A stretch of 47,199 nucleotides of DNA from NCBI GenBank assembly GCA_023666645.1, contig JAMPBP010000011.1:1-47199 (forward strand). Reading direction: 5' to 3'. This document shows, piece after piece, positions 35,245-42,799 of the stretch. Each line of letters begins with the position of its first letter. Position 1 is the first letter of the stretch. The stretch is from Clostridiales bacterium. GTDB taxonomy: Bacteria; Bacteroidota; Bacteroidia; Bacteroidales; Muribaculaceae. The notes under the pieces were generated by a model. The model did no database searches and was not told the origin of the DNA. It saw nothing but the letters and a program-made list of their open reading frames with translations. The position numbers and the translations under genes are program-made.

Positions 35245-36276
35245 ATGAAGAAAATCGCTATTACAACATTAGTCATGTCATCATTACTCCTTGCCACGAC
35301 ATGCATAGAAAGCTGCAAGAGCAATAGTAAAACCGCAGGGGACTCCGATGAACCCACCTACGACATAGTGACGTATGTGTGGAGCGGAGCCGAGACAATG
35401 CCCGACCCAGCAACAGTCACAGCTATAAACTACGGCTTTGCAAATATGAACGAAAACCGCGACGGTGTGGTGATAAACAACGAACCGCGATTCAGAAAAA
35501 TGATCGGCCTGAAGAAACAGAAACCCGAATTGAAAATCATACTCTGCATAGGCGGAGATTGCAACTCAGGACTCAGCGAAATGGCTGCCGACCCACTCAA
35601 ACGGGCATCGCTCGCCGGTGACTGTGCAAGCATCATCAAACGATACGGAATCGATGGAATAGATTTTGACTGGGAAGTGCCCGGTGGCCCCGGTGGCACA
35701 CCCCACGACGTCGACAACTTCACACTCGTGCTACAGCAAGTGCGCGACAGCATAGGACCCGACAAGATTCTCTCACTCGCCAGCGGTGGTGACATAAGCT
35801 TCAACGTCGACCCCGTACTCCCTCTCATTGACTATGTGAGCATCATGGCCTACGACCTGGGCGGACAAGCACCATGGCATCACACAGCACTTTACCGCTC
35901 CCCCAACACCGGGTGGCACTCTGTCGACGAGGTCGTGCAGATATATCACCAAGCCGGAGTGCCTTACGACAAAATGCTGCTCGGGCTCGGATTCTACGGT
36001 CGTGGCGACGACAACTACTACGCCGGCTGGACAAGCTATTCCGCAGCCAACCCCTACGCCGACCTGTCAGCTCAATGGGACACCATAGCATGCGTGCCAT
36101 ACATCGCCGATGCCCAAGGAAACCTCGTGCTCGGATATGAAGACCCCGAGTCTTTGAAAATCAAATGTGAATACCTCAAGGAAAAAGGGATGAGAGGTGC
36201 GATGAGCTGGCGTACAGAGACCGACACCGACAGCCTCACACTCGCCCGCGCAGTATCCTCCTACCTCAGGCATTAA
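35245..36276 (+). CDS. Glycoside hydrolase family 18 lipoprotein
   Basis: 343 residues. The N-terminus has a short hydrophobic run and Cys residues at 20 and 24 (LLATTCIESC) consistent with a lipoprotein signal, the exact lipobox being ambiguous. The catalytic signature DGIDFDWE (DxxDxDxE) is complete, with LCIGG earlier, MAYDLGG, and MRGAMSWRTETD at the end of the barrel. Chitinase-like and endo-beta-N-acetylglucosaminidase activities are both found in this family; on a gut bacterium, host N-glycans, chitin or peptidoglycan fragments are candidate substrates. It follows the adenosyltransferase by 69 nt with no clear promoter between, so the two could be co-transcribed. Confidence 0.85.
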   Translation: MKKIAITTLVMSSLLLATTCIESCKSNSKTAGDSDEPTYDIVTYVWSGAETMPDPATVTAINYGFANMNENRDGVVINNEPRFRKMIGLKKQKPELKIILCIGGDCNSGLSEMAADPLKRASLAGDCASIIKRYGIDGIDFDWEVPGGPGGTPHDVDNFTLVLQQVRDSIGPDKILSLASGGDISFNVDPVLPLIDYVSIMAYDLGGQAPWHHTALYRSPNTGWHSVDEVVQIYHQAGVPYDKMLLGLGFYGRGDDNYYAGWTSYSAANPYADLSAQWDTIACVPYIADAQGNLVLGYEDPESLKIKCEYLKEKGMRGAMSWRTETDTDSLTLARAVSSYLRH

Positions 36277-36373
36277 ACACACCAAAAAAGCCTCAACCGC
36301 CTGAAAATAAGCAATACCGCAATCAATATAAACTAAAAATCAGGCACAGCCATACTATTTTAATAACAAAAAC

Positions 36374-36404
36374 GTTGAATAGTAAATATAAATAACTATC
36401 TTTG
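36374..36404 (+). promoter_or_regulatory. Promoter of the DUF2795 gene
   Basis: TATCTTTG (36397-36404) fits the -7 consensus; GTTG at 36374-36377 lies 19 nt upstream. The start codon is 32 nt downstream. Confidence 0.7.
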
Positions 36405-36436
36405 CGCACAATTTTAAAAAAATCACACTTACGACT

Positions 36437-36658
36437 ATGTATTGGACACTGGAATTAGCATCAAAACTTGAAGACGCACCATGGCCTGCAACCAAGGATG
36501 AACTAATAGACTACGCCATGCGTTCGGGAGCACCGCTTGAAGTTATAGAAAACCTGCAGGAAATCGAAGACGAGGGAGAAACCTACGAGTGCATAGAAGA
36601 CATCTGGCCCGACTACCCCTCAAAAGAAGACTTCTTCTTCAACGAGGACGAGTATTAA
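36437..36658 (+). CDS. DUF2795 domain protein
   Basis: 73 residues, acidic. It reads MYWTLELASKLEDAPWPATK, then DELIDYAMRSGAPLEVIENL, and ends in an Asp/Glu/Phe-rich tail (EDFFFNEDEY). This matches the DUF2795 family, small conserved proteins of Bacteroidetes and other bacteria with no firm function. It has its own promoter and terminator and is the last chromosomal gene before the integrative element. Confidence 0.85.
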   Translation: MYWTLELASKLEDAPWPATKDELIDYAMRSGAPLEVIENLQEIEDEGETYECIEDIWPDYPSKEDFFFNEDEY

Positions 36659-36687
36659 GACTCAAATTTACACGCAACATACTGATT

Positions 36688-36732
36688 ACCAGCCATATAA
36701 GCAATTAGAATTTGTTTGTATGGCTGGTGTTT
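36688..36732 (+). terminator. Terminator of the DUF2795 gene
   Basis: ACCAGCCATA (36688-36697) and TATGGCTGGT (36719-36728) are a perfect 10-bp stem followed by GTTTT. The first TTTGTTTGT repeat lies in its loop. Confidence 0.7.
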
Positions 36733-36856
36733 TATGGTCTAAAATAGCCGAATTTGTTTGTGTAAAATACAACATTTGCCCCGATTTTTCCGTTTTGTTT
36801 GTATATAATTCACTACCTTTGCAGACATGTGGGAATATCGTAAAAGTACAAACAAA
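36711..36856. repeat. Spaced TTTGTTTGT repeats at the element end (possible integrase arm sites)
   Basis: TTTGTTTGT occurs at 36711-36719, 36753-36761 and 36794-36802, at start-to-start spacings of 42 and 41 bp, about four helical turns each. An inverted copy, ACAAACAAA, is at 36848-36856, ten bases before the integrase start. The arrangement resembles arm-type binding sites of tyrosine integrases near an attachment site. The exact element boundary cannot be set without the other end. Confidence 0.55.
36794..36821 (+). promoter_or_regulatory. Probable integrase promoter
   Basis: TACCTTTG (36814-36821) fits the -7 consensus; TTTG at 36794-36797 lies 16 nt upstream, shorter than usual, and is part of one of the spaced repeats. 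If that repeat binds integrase, the gene would be autoregulated. Confidence 0.5.
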
Positions 36857-36865
36857 TAACGGCCT

Positions 36866-38221
36866 ATGGGAAGGACAAAGAGATTATACCCATTAGGGAA
36901 ATACCGTCTCAGGACACCAAAAAATCCGGATAAGAACAAGGCTTATCCGGTGGACATAGAATATACTTGGAACCGTAAGGTGATCCGACGCACTACCAAT
37001 ATCTTCGTGAAGATTGCAGACTGGAACCAGAATCTTCACGCCGGGCGCGGTGGTGTTCGCCCATCCTACGGCTCGGAGTCCAAGCGCATCAACAGTGTAT
37101 TACTTGCCAGAGTAGAAAGGACAGATTCTTTACTTGCCGAATTTGCCCAAAACAATCCGCATCAAATAACGGAAGAAGTCATAGATGGCTTCCTTCTTGA
37201 AAAGCCTGTTGCCGTAAGGAAAGATAACGGTAAGGACTTTGTTGAGTTCGTTACTGACAGGCTGGATTCCGAATATTCCCGAAACCGTATCGGCCGTAGT
37301 CGCTATGAAAACGGGAAAAGCGGCATGAATATGTTTAAGGAGTTCCTGCGTTCAAAAGAACGTGGAACATATAAATCCGATGGAATCTATCTTGGAGAGA
37401 TTTCTATTGAGCTGCTTGAAGAATATATAGAATGGCGTCGTGAAATAAAACAGAATAGCGACCACACCATCAACCATGCTCTGACCCCTATTCTCAAAGC
37501 CTGTGCTTATGCCGCAGAACTACATATAATAGATGCGGCATTAAATGCGAGAATACAAGACATGCGTATTGCAGTCAAGCCTAATCTATCCGGTGATGAG
37601 TCTTCTTATGATGGCAAGAGCCTTTCGCAAGAAGAATTGGCAAAGTTGATAGAATACTACCATCATTGTAAGGAACCCCGTCGTAAGGAATATATCGAAA
37701 TGTTTCTTTTCGCCTTTCACGCTTGCGGTCTTCGAGTCGTAGATATTATGACGCTTCAATGGACTAATGTCGATTTGAAGAAAAAAGAATTAAGAAAGGT
37801 CATGATTAAGACAGGGAAACGCCATATAATTCCGTTGTCTGACCCGGCTATTGAATTACTTGAAGCATGGAAAGAGAAAAACGGGGATTCCAAATTTGTA
37901 TTCAACCTTGTAAAAGAGAATCTGGATATAGATGATGATGAGGCATTATATAAAGTCAGAAATACGGCGACAAGAAGTATTAACCAGTCCTTGACTGTTG
38001 TGGGAGAGGAACTGGAGCTTAGTTTCCCGCTGACTATGCACGTTGCGAGACATACATTCGCCGTTTATGCCTTGAATGAAGGCCTTTCTATGTCTGTTGT
38101 CAGCCGTCTTCTCGGTCATGGAAGCACAGATATAACGGAGAAAGTGTATGCTCGTTTTCTTCCTGAAACTTTGTCCACTGAACTTAACAGACTTTCTGGT
38201 TTATCCTCGTTTAGATTATAA
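36866..38221 (+). CDS. Tyrosine recombinase (integrase) of an integrative element
   Basis: 451 residues. The N-terminal arm/core-binding part includes a SAM-like domain (about 115-220); the C-terminal catalytic domain carries Arg290 (ACGLRVVDI), His392 and Arg395 (HVARHTF), His418 (LLGHGS) and the nucleophile Tyr428 (EKVYARF). All five expected residues are present, so it should be active. It resembles integrases of Bacteroidetes conjugative and mobilisable transposons. Base composition is visibly AT-richer than the 39.8-42.6 kb genes of the same element, suggesting a mosaic. A strong bidirectional terminator follows. Confidence 0.93.
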   Translation: MGRTKRLYPLGKYRLRTPKNPDKNKAYPVDIEYTWNRKVIRRTTNIFVKIADWNQNLHAGRGGVRPSYGSESKRINSVLLARVERTDSLLAEFAQNNPHQITEEVIDGFLLEKPVAVRKDNGKDFVEFVTDRLDSEYSRNRIGRSRYENGKSGMNMFKEFLRSKERGTYKSDGIYLGEISIELLEEYIEWRREIKQNSDHTINHALTPILKACAYAAELHIIDAALNARIQDMRIAVKPNLSGDESSYDGKSLSQEELAKLIEYYHHCKEPRRKEYIEMFLFAFHACGLRVVDIMTLQWTNVDLKKKELRKVMIKTGKRHIIPLSDPAIELLEAWKEKNGDSKFVFNLVKENLDIDDDEALYKVRNTATRSINQSLTVVGEELELSFPLTMHVARHTFAVYALNEGLSMSVVSRLLGHGSTDITEKVYARFLPETLSTELNRLSGLSSFRL

Positions 38222-38238
38222 ACATATTATTATCCATA

Positions 38239-38276
38239 AAAAAACAGTTGACCCGATTGTGAGTCAACTGTTTTTT
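38239..38276. terminator. Bidirectional terminator after the integrase gene
   Basis: Stem AAAAACAGTTGAC against GTCAACTGTTTTTT with a 10-nt loop, T-run on the plus strand and A-run giving Ts on the minus strand. It separates the integrase from the convergent HTH gene. Confidence 0.9.
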
Positions 38277-38278
38277 AT

Positions 38279-38578
38279 TTATACGGAAGATAATGGAGTG
38301 GCAAAAGCCTCATAATGGAACCGACTGAGAAAAAGATCCACATCGGATTGAGAGTACCAGTATTTGTCTCCGCATCTGGAATATCCAAGAAATCCTTTAT
38401 CACGGAGCATTTTAAGATACTTATGTTTGATATTGAGTAATTCCATTATCGCCTGATTATCATACACCCTATTTTTAAGAGAGTTTTCACAGGGTTTTCC
38501 TTGTTTTTCGAGGATTGAGAGTATTCTGTTTAGAATATCTCTATCAGTCGATTCTCCGTTTTGCTTTGCCATAGGCAT
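38279..38578 (-). CDS. Helix-turn-helix protein of the element (MerR/excisionase-like)
   Basis: 99 residues. After a charged helix (DRDILNRILSILEKQGK) comes a winged-helix-like DNA-binding region: VYDNQAIMELLNIKHKYLKM, then LRDKGFLGYSRCGDKYWYSQ and DVDLFLSRF. This is the HTH_17 pattern shared by excisionase-like proteins in Bacteroidetes elements. Placed next to and opposite the integrase, it may steer excision or repress element genes. It has no recognisable catalytic domain. Confidence 0.75.
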   Translation of the reverse strand: MPMAKQNGESTDRDILNRILSILEKQGKPCENSLKNRVYDNQAIMELLNIKHKYLKMLRDKGFLGYSRCGDKYWYSQSDVDLFLSRFHYEAFATPLSSV

Positions 38579-39272
38579 CTCTTTGGTATGTCAAATACGG
38601 AAACGTAAATTTATTGCTTTTCGAGGGTGTATCTGCCCATTGTGGTAATATAGAATCACCACGGATTGTGTATGTTCTTTTCATCTTTTAACGGAATTAG
38701 TGGGTGACTTGACCGAATACAGAGAGGGTGGCCCACATTCCGGACTGCGGGTCGCCGGTATCTATATTTCGGCTGGGATTTTGAGTAAAGCGTATGAGGC
38801 ATTCGCCTGTCTTACGCTTTGAACGTGTAACCATCTCTGTGGCGAAAAAGATTACTGTCTGTCAGCGGGTTCCCGATATTTCAATGAAGTTTCCCAACAT
38901 TTCCCAACTTGGAAATTTGTCGGAAACAAACAGCCATATTCCGGTTGTTTCTATATCGAATCCGATACGGTGCCGGGCTTTCCCCATGATAACCGATTGG
39001 GCATTTTCAGGATATAAGTCATGACATTTCCTGATAGACCATTAATCTCGCCTTATTGGATTTATCCCTGAATTTTTAACGACACACACCGTCATGTCAA
39101 TCCGTTATAACGGACTGGCAGACTGACCTCTATACTCTTTCAAAAGGAGTATGGATAGCCACCACCAAATCTTAACGTGTCTTAAAAAAACAGGGAACTA
39201 CCTGAGGAATACCTCAGCAGGGTTTCGGCTTATGGCGAACTTTGCGGCATAACATTAAATCCGAAAAAGAAT
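38579..39272. other. Structured non-coding segment of the element
   Basis: About 690 nt without a convincing gene. It holds several symmetric sequences: a nested hairpin at 38787-38820 (AAAGCGTA/TACGCTTT around AGGC/GCCT), a tandem 10-bp repeat at 38890-38909 (TTTCCCAACA, TTTCCCAACT), a 26-bp near-perfect dyad at 39095-39120 centred on TCCGTTATAACGGA (39101-39114), and CTGAGG/CCTCAG at 39202-39217. Such clusters occur at transfer origins and control regions; which applies here cannot be told from sequence alone. Confidence 0.6.
39095..39120. repeat. 26-bp near-perfect dyad
   Basis: TGTCAATCCGTTA and TAACGGACTGGCA pair over 13 positions with one A/C mismatch and one G-T wobble. The central 14 bp (TCCGTTATAACGGA) are a perfect palindrome. 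Candidate operator or oriT component. Confidence 0.75.
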
Positions 39273-39389
39273 ATGATAACAAAAATGCTCAATTACATCG
39301 CCGAGACAATCCGCGAGTATAAGGCCAGACTGATGATGAAAATCTTTTTCCGTATGATGAACCACCTTTACAAAAATCGCGGGCAATGA
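39273..39389 (+). CDS. 38-residue basic microprotein coupled to the HTH gene
   Basis: ATG at 39273 to TGA at 39387-39389. The product (MITKMLNYIAETIREYKARL, then MMKIFFRMMNHLYKNRGQ) is basic and amphipathic or hydrophobic in its second half. Its TGA overlaps the ATG of the next gene (ATGA at 39386-39389), the usual sign of translational coupling, which is the main support. No family recognised. Confidence 0.55.
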   Translation: MITKMLNYIAETIREYKARLMMKIFFRMMNHLYKNRGQ

Positions 39390-39715
39390 GAACGGAGGAA
39401 TACACGACACTTGTCCGGCTTATCCGTGAGCTGGCATCGGAGGTCAGGAATGTCAAGACTGGTCTTGACAGCAAGATTGACCATGTGGCGAAAAAGGTTA
39501 CGGAGGCTTTTCAGGGCTTCGGCATCCTTGATCCGGAGGAAGAAACGTGGACGGAACAGCAGGTCTGCGAAAGATACCACGTTTCAAGACGCACGATGTA
39601 CGAATATCGCAAATGTGGCATGATTGCCTATATCAAGACCGGCTCCGGCAAAAACTGCAAGGTGAAGTACCGCAAAGCCGACGTGATAGAATTATTCTCC
39701 GTGCAGAACGCATGA
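39386..39715 (+). CDS. HTH_17/excisionase-like DNA-binding protein
   Basis: 109 residues. An N-terminal coiled region (LVRLIRELASEVRNVKTGLD) precedes the DNA-binding part: WTEQQVCERYHVSRRTMYEY, then RKCGMIAYIKTGSGKNCKVK and YRKADVIELF. That layout is typical of small excisionase or regulatory proteins in Bacteroidetes mobile elements. It starts inside the stop of the 38-residue ORF and lies 74 nt before the DUF4099 gene. A role in excision or regulating transfer is inference. Confidence 0.8.
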   Translation: MRTEEYTTLVRLIRELASEVRNVKTGLDSKIDHVAKKVTEAFQGFGILDPEEETWTEQQVCERYHVSRRTMYEYRKCGMIAYIKTGSGKNCKVKYRKADVIELFSVQNA

Positions 39716-39789
39716 CACACCTACAACACAAAATAACCCCGCGTCACCAAGGTGGCGCAAGTATCAACCCCCCAAACACTTTTTAATTT

Positions 39790-41286
39790 ATGGCAAAAGA
39801 CCAAAACTTAGAAGAAGTGCTTATCGCCCGCAACAACGATACCGGGCAGGTAGGCGCGGTTACCGGACTCAACGAGGACGGCACACCAAAGATGACCGAT
39901 GTCAAGTCGGCAAAACTCTCTGACCTTGTAAAATTCTCCAAAGGTCAGAACCCGCTTGAGGCTTTCCTCTCCAACTTCGTCCGCCAGTGCAAGAACCCCA
40001 CGACCTTCGGATTTTTCCGAGTACCCGCCGACCGCTACGAGACGGTAGGCACCGTAATCGGGGACTTTGCAAAAGACCCCGTGGCAAACGCCGATATGCT
40101 GAAGAACAACAAGGTGGATCTCCCACAGGTTACGCAGGACAACAGGCAGGAGGCGGCACAGACGGCCGAACAGCCCAAGCAGTCGCCGGCAGGCTCCCCG
40201 CAGGAGGAACAGCAGGCACAATCCAACGCACAGGCATCCGCAAAGGAGACCAGACACTCCGCCATCGACGAAAGCAAAATCGACTGGGCGAACCTCAAGG
40301 AGAAATGGGGCATCGACCGCGACGAGCTGGAAAAATCGGGAGACCTCCGCGAGATGCTCTACAACCGCAAGTCAAGGGTCGTCACCGTCATCCCGACATT
40401 CGCCGGAGAGAAATTCCCCATTGACGCACGACTGTCATTCCGAACCGACGCTGACGGCAATGTAAAGGTGGTACCCCACTTCATCCACAAGGAGCCGAAA
40501 CTCGATCAGGAGTTCAAAGGCTACAAGTTTTCCAAAGATGAGAAAACGGCTCTCCGCGAAACCGGCAATCTCGGCAAGGTAGTGGAATTGACCGACAAGA
40601 ACGGCGAGAAGGTGCCGTCATACGTCAGTATCGACCGCTACACCAACGAAATAGTTTCCGTCCCGGTCAAGGATGTATATATCCGCGACACTGTGGGCCA
40701 GACCAAACTGACCGATGCCGAGATAGGCCAGCTAAAGCGGGGTCAGGCACTCCCTCCGAAGGAGATAACCGACAAGAACGGCAAGACTTACAACGTGGTG
40801 CTTCAGGTGTCGGCAGACCGCAAGGGCGTCGAGTTCGTACCCGGCGCGGTCAGAAAGCAGGAACAGGCGCAGTCGCAGACACAGATACAAAGCGGCACCA
40901 CGAATCAGCAGCAGTCGTCGTGGCTCACGAAGGACGGCAAGATAAAGCCTCTTACAAAATGGGCGAAAATCCCGCTTACCGAACAACAGCAGAAGGATTA
41001 CTCCGAGGGTCGCGTGGCGGAACTTACAAACCGCATCGACGACAAGGGGCAGCCATGCACCGTCTATCTCTGGTTCAATCCGGAGAAACAGCGTCCCAAC
41101 ATATCACTCAACGACCCGCGTGTTCAGGTAGCCAATGAATCCAAGACACAGAAGGCCGTCAACAACGACGGACTGACCAACGAGGCGACAAAGCACGTCG
41201 CCGAGCCTCTCCAGAAATATCAGACGGCACCCAAGAACGAGGACCAGATGCGTCAGCAGCGTAAGCCGAAAGGTCCGAAGATGTAA
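39790..41286 (+). CDS. DUF4099/DUF3945 protein of conjugative elements
   Basis: 498 residues. About 1-100 resembles DUF4099 (VLIARNNDTGQVGAVTGLNE, LEAFLSNFVRQCKNPTTFGF). A Gln/Ala-rich linker follows (about 112-155). Then come three copies of a ~50-residue motif of DUF3945 type: FSKDEKTALRETGNLGKVVE, LTDAEIGQLKRGQALPPKEI and LTEQQQKDYSEGRVAELTNR, each followed by a DKNG/DDKG turn. It ends in a basic tail. Such proteins are a signature of Bacteroidetes integrative elements but have no known activity; the repeats suggest a binding scaffold. GC content is higher than in the integrase gene. Confidence 0.85.
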   Translation: MAKDQNLEEVLIARNNDTGQVGAVTGLNEDGTPKMTDVKSAKLSDLVKFSKGQNPLEAFLSNFVRQCKNPTTFGFFRVPADRYETVGTVIGDFAKDPVANADMLKNNKVDLPQVTQDNRQEAAQTAEQPKQSPAGSPQEEQQAQSNAQASAKETRHSAIDESKIDWANLKEKWGIDRDELEKSGDLREMLYNRKSRVVTVIPTFAGEKFPIDARLSFRTDADGNVKVVPHFIHKEPKLDQEFKGYKFSKDEKTALRETGNLGKVVELTDKNGEKVPSYVSIDRYTNEIVSVPVKDVYIRDTVGQTKLTDAEIGQLKRGQALPPKEITDKNGKTYNVVLQVSADRKGVEFVPGAVRKQEQAQSQTQIQSGTTNQQQSSWLTKDGKIKPLTKWAKIPLTEQQQKDYSEGRVAELTNRIDDKGQPCTVYLWFNPEKQRPNISLNDPRVQVANESKTQKAVNNDGLTNEATKHVAEPLQKYQTAPKNEDQMRQQRKPKGPKM

Positions 41287-41296
41287 TCTTCAAAAA

Positions 41297-41353
41297 GCAG
41301 GGATAAGACCCTGCACCCCCGAAACGGCATCCCGGAGAGTCCGGAATCTCCGG
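41297..41353 (+). other. Two small hairpins between the DUF4099 and topoisomerase-like genes
   Basis: GCAGGG/CCCTGC (41297-41314) and CCGGAGA/TCTCCGG (41332-41353) are perfect stems in the 127-nt gap. Neither has a U-tract, so they are more likely RNA processing or stability elements than terminators. Confidence 0.45.
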
Positions 41354-41413
41354 TGCTATTTCAAAGAAACCACTACATCCAAAAAAATATCCACCCAAAT
41401 AAAAAAAGCAAAA

Positions 41414-42580
41414 ATGAAACAGAAAAATCTCATAACCGTCGTGACAGACCATCAGATCACTGCGGACACAATCGCCAAAGCCATCGGCGCGAATGAAAAA
41501 CACGACGGCTACTATCTCGGCAACGGCTATGCCGTGACATGGACAAACGGACAGCTCGTGGAGGCGACCTTCTCACCGGAGGAGAGTTTCGTCCTCTCCA
41601 CCACGATGGACAGCCGCCTCGCCTACGCACATAACTTCAAGTTCGCCATGCGTGACTACGATGAGCTGGTCGGCTACAAGAAATCAGCAGAGGACACCCG
41701 ACAGCTCGAAACAATCAAGTCGCTGTGGAAGATGAGCCAGACGGTCGTGAACGCCATGCACCCCGACATTGCCGGCGACCTCGACTTCCTGAGCCTCTAC
41801 TACTTCATCAGCTGCCCAGTGGATACGCGTCGCGCATGGCTCCCCGTGCTGAAAAAGAAAGCCATCGTCCATGCCGTGAACCACGGGCCTCAGAACCGTA
41901 AGGAATACGAGAAATGGCTGGAGGAATCCATCTACAACGCCATCATACAGGCTGCCGAGGAATGTGCCGAACTGAAGGGTGCGCCTACGGTTGAGGAAAT
42001 ATCCGTAACGGAAGCCGCCGTCGATGCTGAATGTGCCGGTATATCAGCCCCGACTGCCGGAGAACGTCGTGAAGGCGACAACTATATCGGTCTGATAACC
42101 GACCGCTGCCCGCTGTTCAACCTCCCGGCCCTGATGATTCAGGCTGCCTGTGAGCTGGACTATACCCACGAAAAGACAATACTCACCGCATACCGCCTGT
42201 ATGCCAAGAAACTCATATCCTACCCGATGGTGATGCAGAACACCATCCCCGGCGGAGTGTGGAAGGCGATGCTCCGCAATATGGAAATGCTGCGCTACAA
42301 CAGCAGGTGGGGCCGGTTGATACCCGAAGGCAAGCCCTCCAAGTGCCACAACTTCCGCAACGGCGAGACAGTCTATAACGGATTCGGCATAGTCACCACC
42401 GGGCTGCACCCCACGGATCTCAGCCGCGACGAGGAAAAGCTATACAACCTCATAGTCAAGCGCGTCATCGACGCCTTCGCTCCCGACAGCTACGGCTGCG
42501 GTCGCAAGTCCAAAGGCGGCAAGAAGAAAAGCCGCCGTTACCGCAAGGAGAAGAAGGCAAAAACGGTTAAAACCGCTTAA
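41414..42580 (+). CDS. Degenerate topoisomerase III-like protein (type IA fold, catalytic residues lost)
   Basis: 388 residues. The start (GYYLGNGYAVTWTNGQLVEA, about 31-50) follows the TopB pattern GNGQVVTWCIGHLLE. Later segments LFNLPALMIQAACELDYTHE, RLYAKKLISYP and LSRDEEKLYNLIVKRVIDAF match TopB regions SLSALQIEAAKRF, KLYETHKLITYP and [20 protein letters not shown]. The active-site string YPRSDCRYLP of E. coli TopB reads YPMVMQNTIP here, so the catalytic Tyr aligns with Thr; the toprim Glu (AEKPS) is TDHQI and no DxDREG motif is seen. The protein is also much shorter than TopB (about 650 residues). It probably binds DNA or a partner without cleaving. A Lys/Arg-rich tail follows. Confidence 0.7.
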   Translation: MKQKNLITVVTDHQITADTIAKAIGANEKHDGYYLGNGYAVTWTNGQLVEATFSPEESFVLSTTMDSRLAYAHNFKFAMRDYDELVGYKKSAEDTRQLETIKSLWKMSQTVVNAMHPDIAGDLDFLSLYYFISCPVDTRRAWLPVLKKKAIVHAVNHGPQNRKEYEKWLEESIYNAIIQAAEECAELKGAPTVEEISVTEAAVDAECAGISAPTAGERREGDNYIGLITDRCPLFNLPALMIQAACELDYTHEKTILTAYRLYAKKLISYPMVMQNTIPGGVWKAMLRNMEMLRYNSRWGRLIPEGKPSKCHNFRNGETVYNGFGIVTTGLHPTDLSRDEEKLYNLIVKRVIDAFAPDSYGCGRKSKGGKKKSRRYRKEKKAKTVKTA

Positions 42581-42640
42581 ACTCTCTTGAAATCAAGACA
42601 GAATAACCATAACTATTCCTCCCGTGTCAGGATAATTTAT

Positions 42641-42648
42641 TATCTTTG
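42641..42648 (+). promoter_or_regulatory. -7 box of the DUF1896/methyltransferase-helicase operon
   Basis: TATCTTTG fits TAnnTTTG; no clear -33 TTTG is seen. Transcription would begin near 42655, about 13 nt before the 10-codon leader ORF. Confidence 0.65.
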
Positions 42649-42667
42649 CCATTGATTCGGCGTCATT

Positions 42668-42700
42668 ATGTTTTTTGTTTCATTTTTGACGCGGATTTAG
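42668..42700 (+). CDS. Putative leader peptide, 10 aa
   Basis: ATG at 42668 to TAG at 42698-42700 encodes MFFVSFLTRI. It is placed like a regulatory leader peptide: just after the predicted start of transcription, ending in the left arm of a 16-bp inverted repeat and immediately before a terminator-like hairpin. Three of ten residues are Phe. Translation of it would disturb the downstream RNA folding. A 10-codon ORF can arise by chance; its position is the evidence. Confidence 0.5.
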   Translation: MFFVSFLTRI

Positions 42701-42791
42701 TGGTTGGACATCGGGAGGGATACCCGGTGTCCTTTTTCATTGCGTCGTTGTACTATGAAAATTATAGGACATCGGCAACCACTATATCCGC
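42691..42791 (+). promoter_or_regulatory. Switchable leader RNA with competing hairpins
   Basis: Three pairings compete. A 16-bp inverted repeat joins 42691-42706 with 42776-42791 (15 of 16 matched). A 10-bp stem joins 42706-42715 with 42723-42732 and is followed by TTTTT, a terminator form. The same 42724-42732 arm can instead pair with a second GGACATCGG copy at 42767-42775. The first and second share one base; the second and third exclude each other. This is the architecture of an attenuator. Confidence 0.6.
42706..42737 (+). terminator. Terminator-like hairpin inside the leader
   Basis: GGACATCGGG and CCCGGTGTCC form a 10-bp stem with one G-U pair and a 7-nt loop, followed directly by five Ts. 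It sits between a promoter and the gene it precedes, so it is more likely a conditional than a final terminator. Confidence 0.7.
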
Positions 42792-42799
42792 ATCCCCCG

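Noticed and set aside
35172-35357. Minus-strand frame of 61 codons with a hydrophobic segment, resembling a small membrane protein
   Set aside because: It is the complement of the signal sequence of the GH18 lipoprotein and overlaps both neighbours; the hydrophobicity is a by-product.
36659-36865. tRNA gene as the element's integration target
   Set aside because: I could not find a cloverleaf or a 3' tRNA fragment in the stretch before the integrase; the neighbouring gene is DUF2795.
38890-38909. Tandem 10-bp repeat as a CRISPR or iteron array
   Set aside because: Only two adjacent copies without spacers and no replication gene nearby; no CRISPR array is seen anywhere in the window.
38794-39024. 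Plus-strand frame of 76 codons in the non-coding segment
   Set aside because: No family, no promoter, and it overlaps the nested hairpin and tandem repeat; treated as non-coding.
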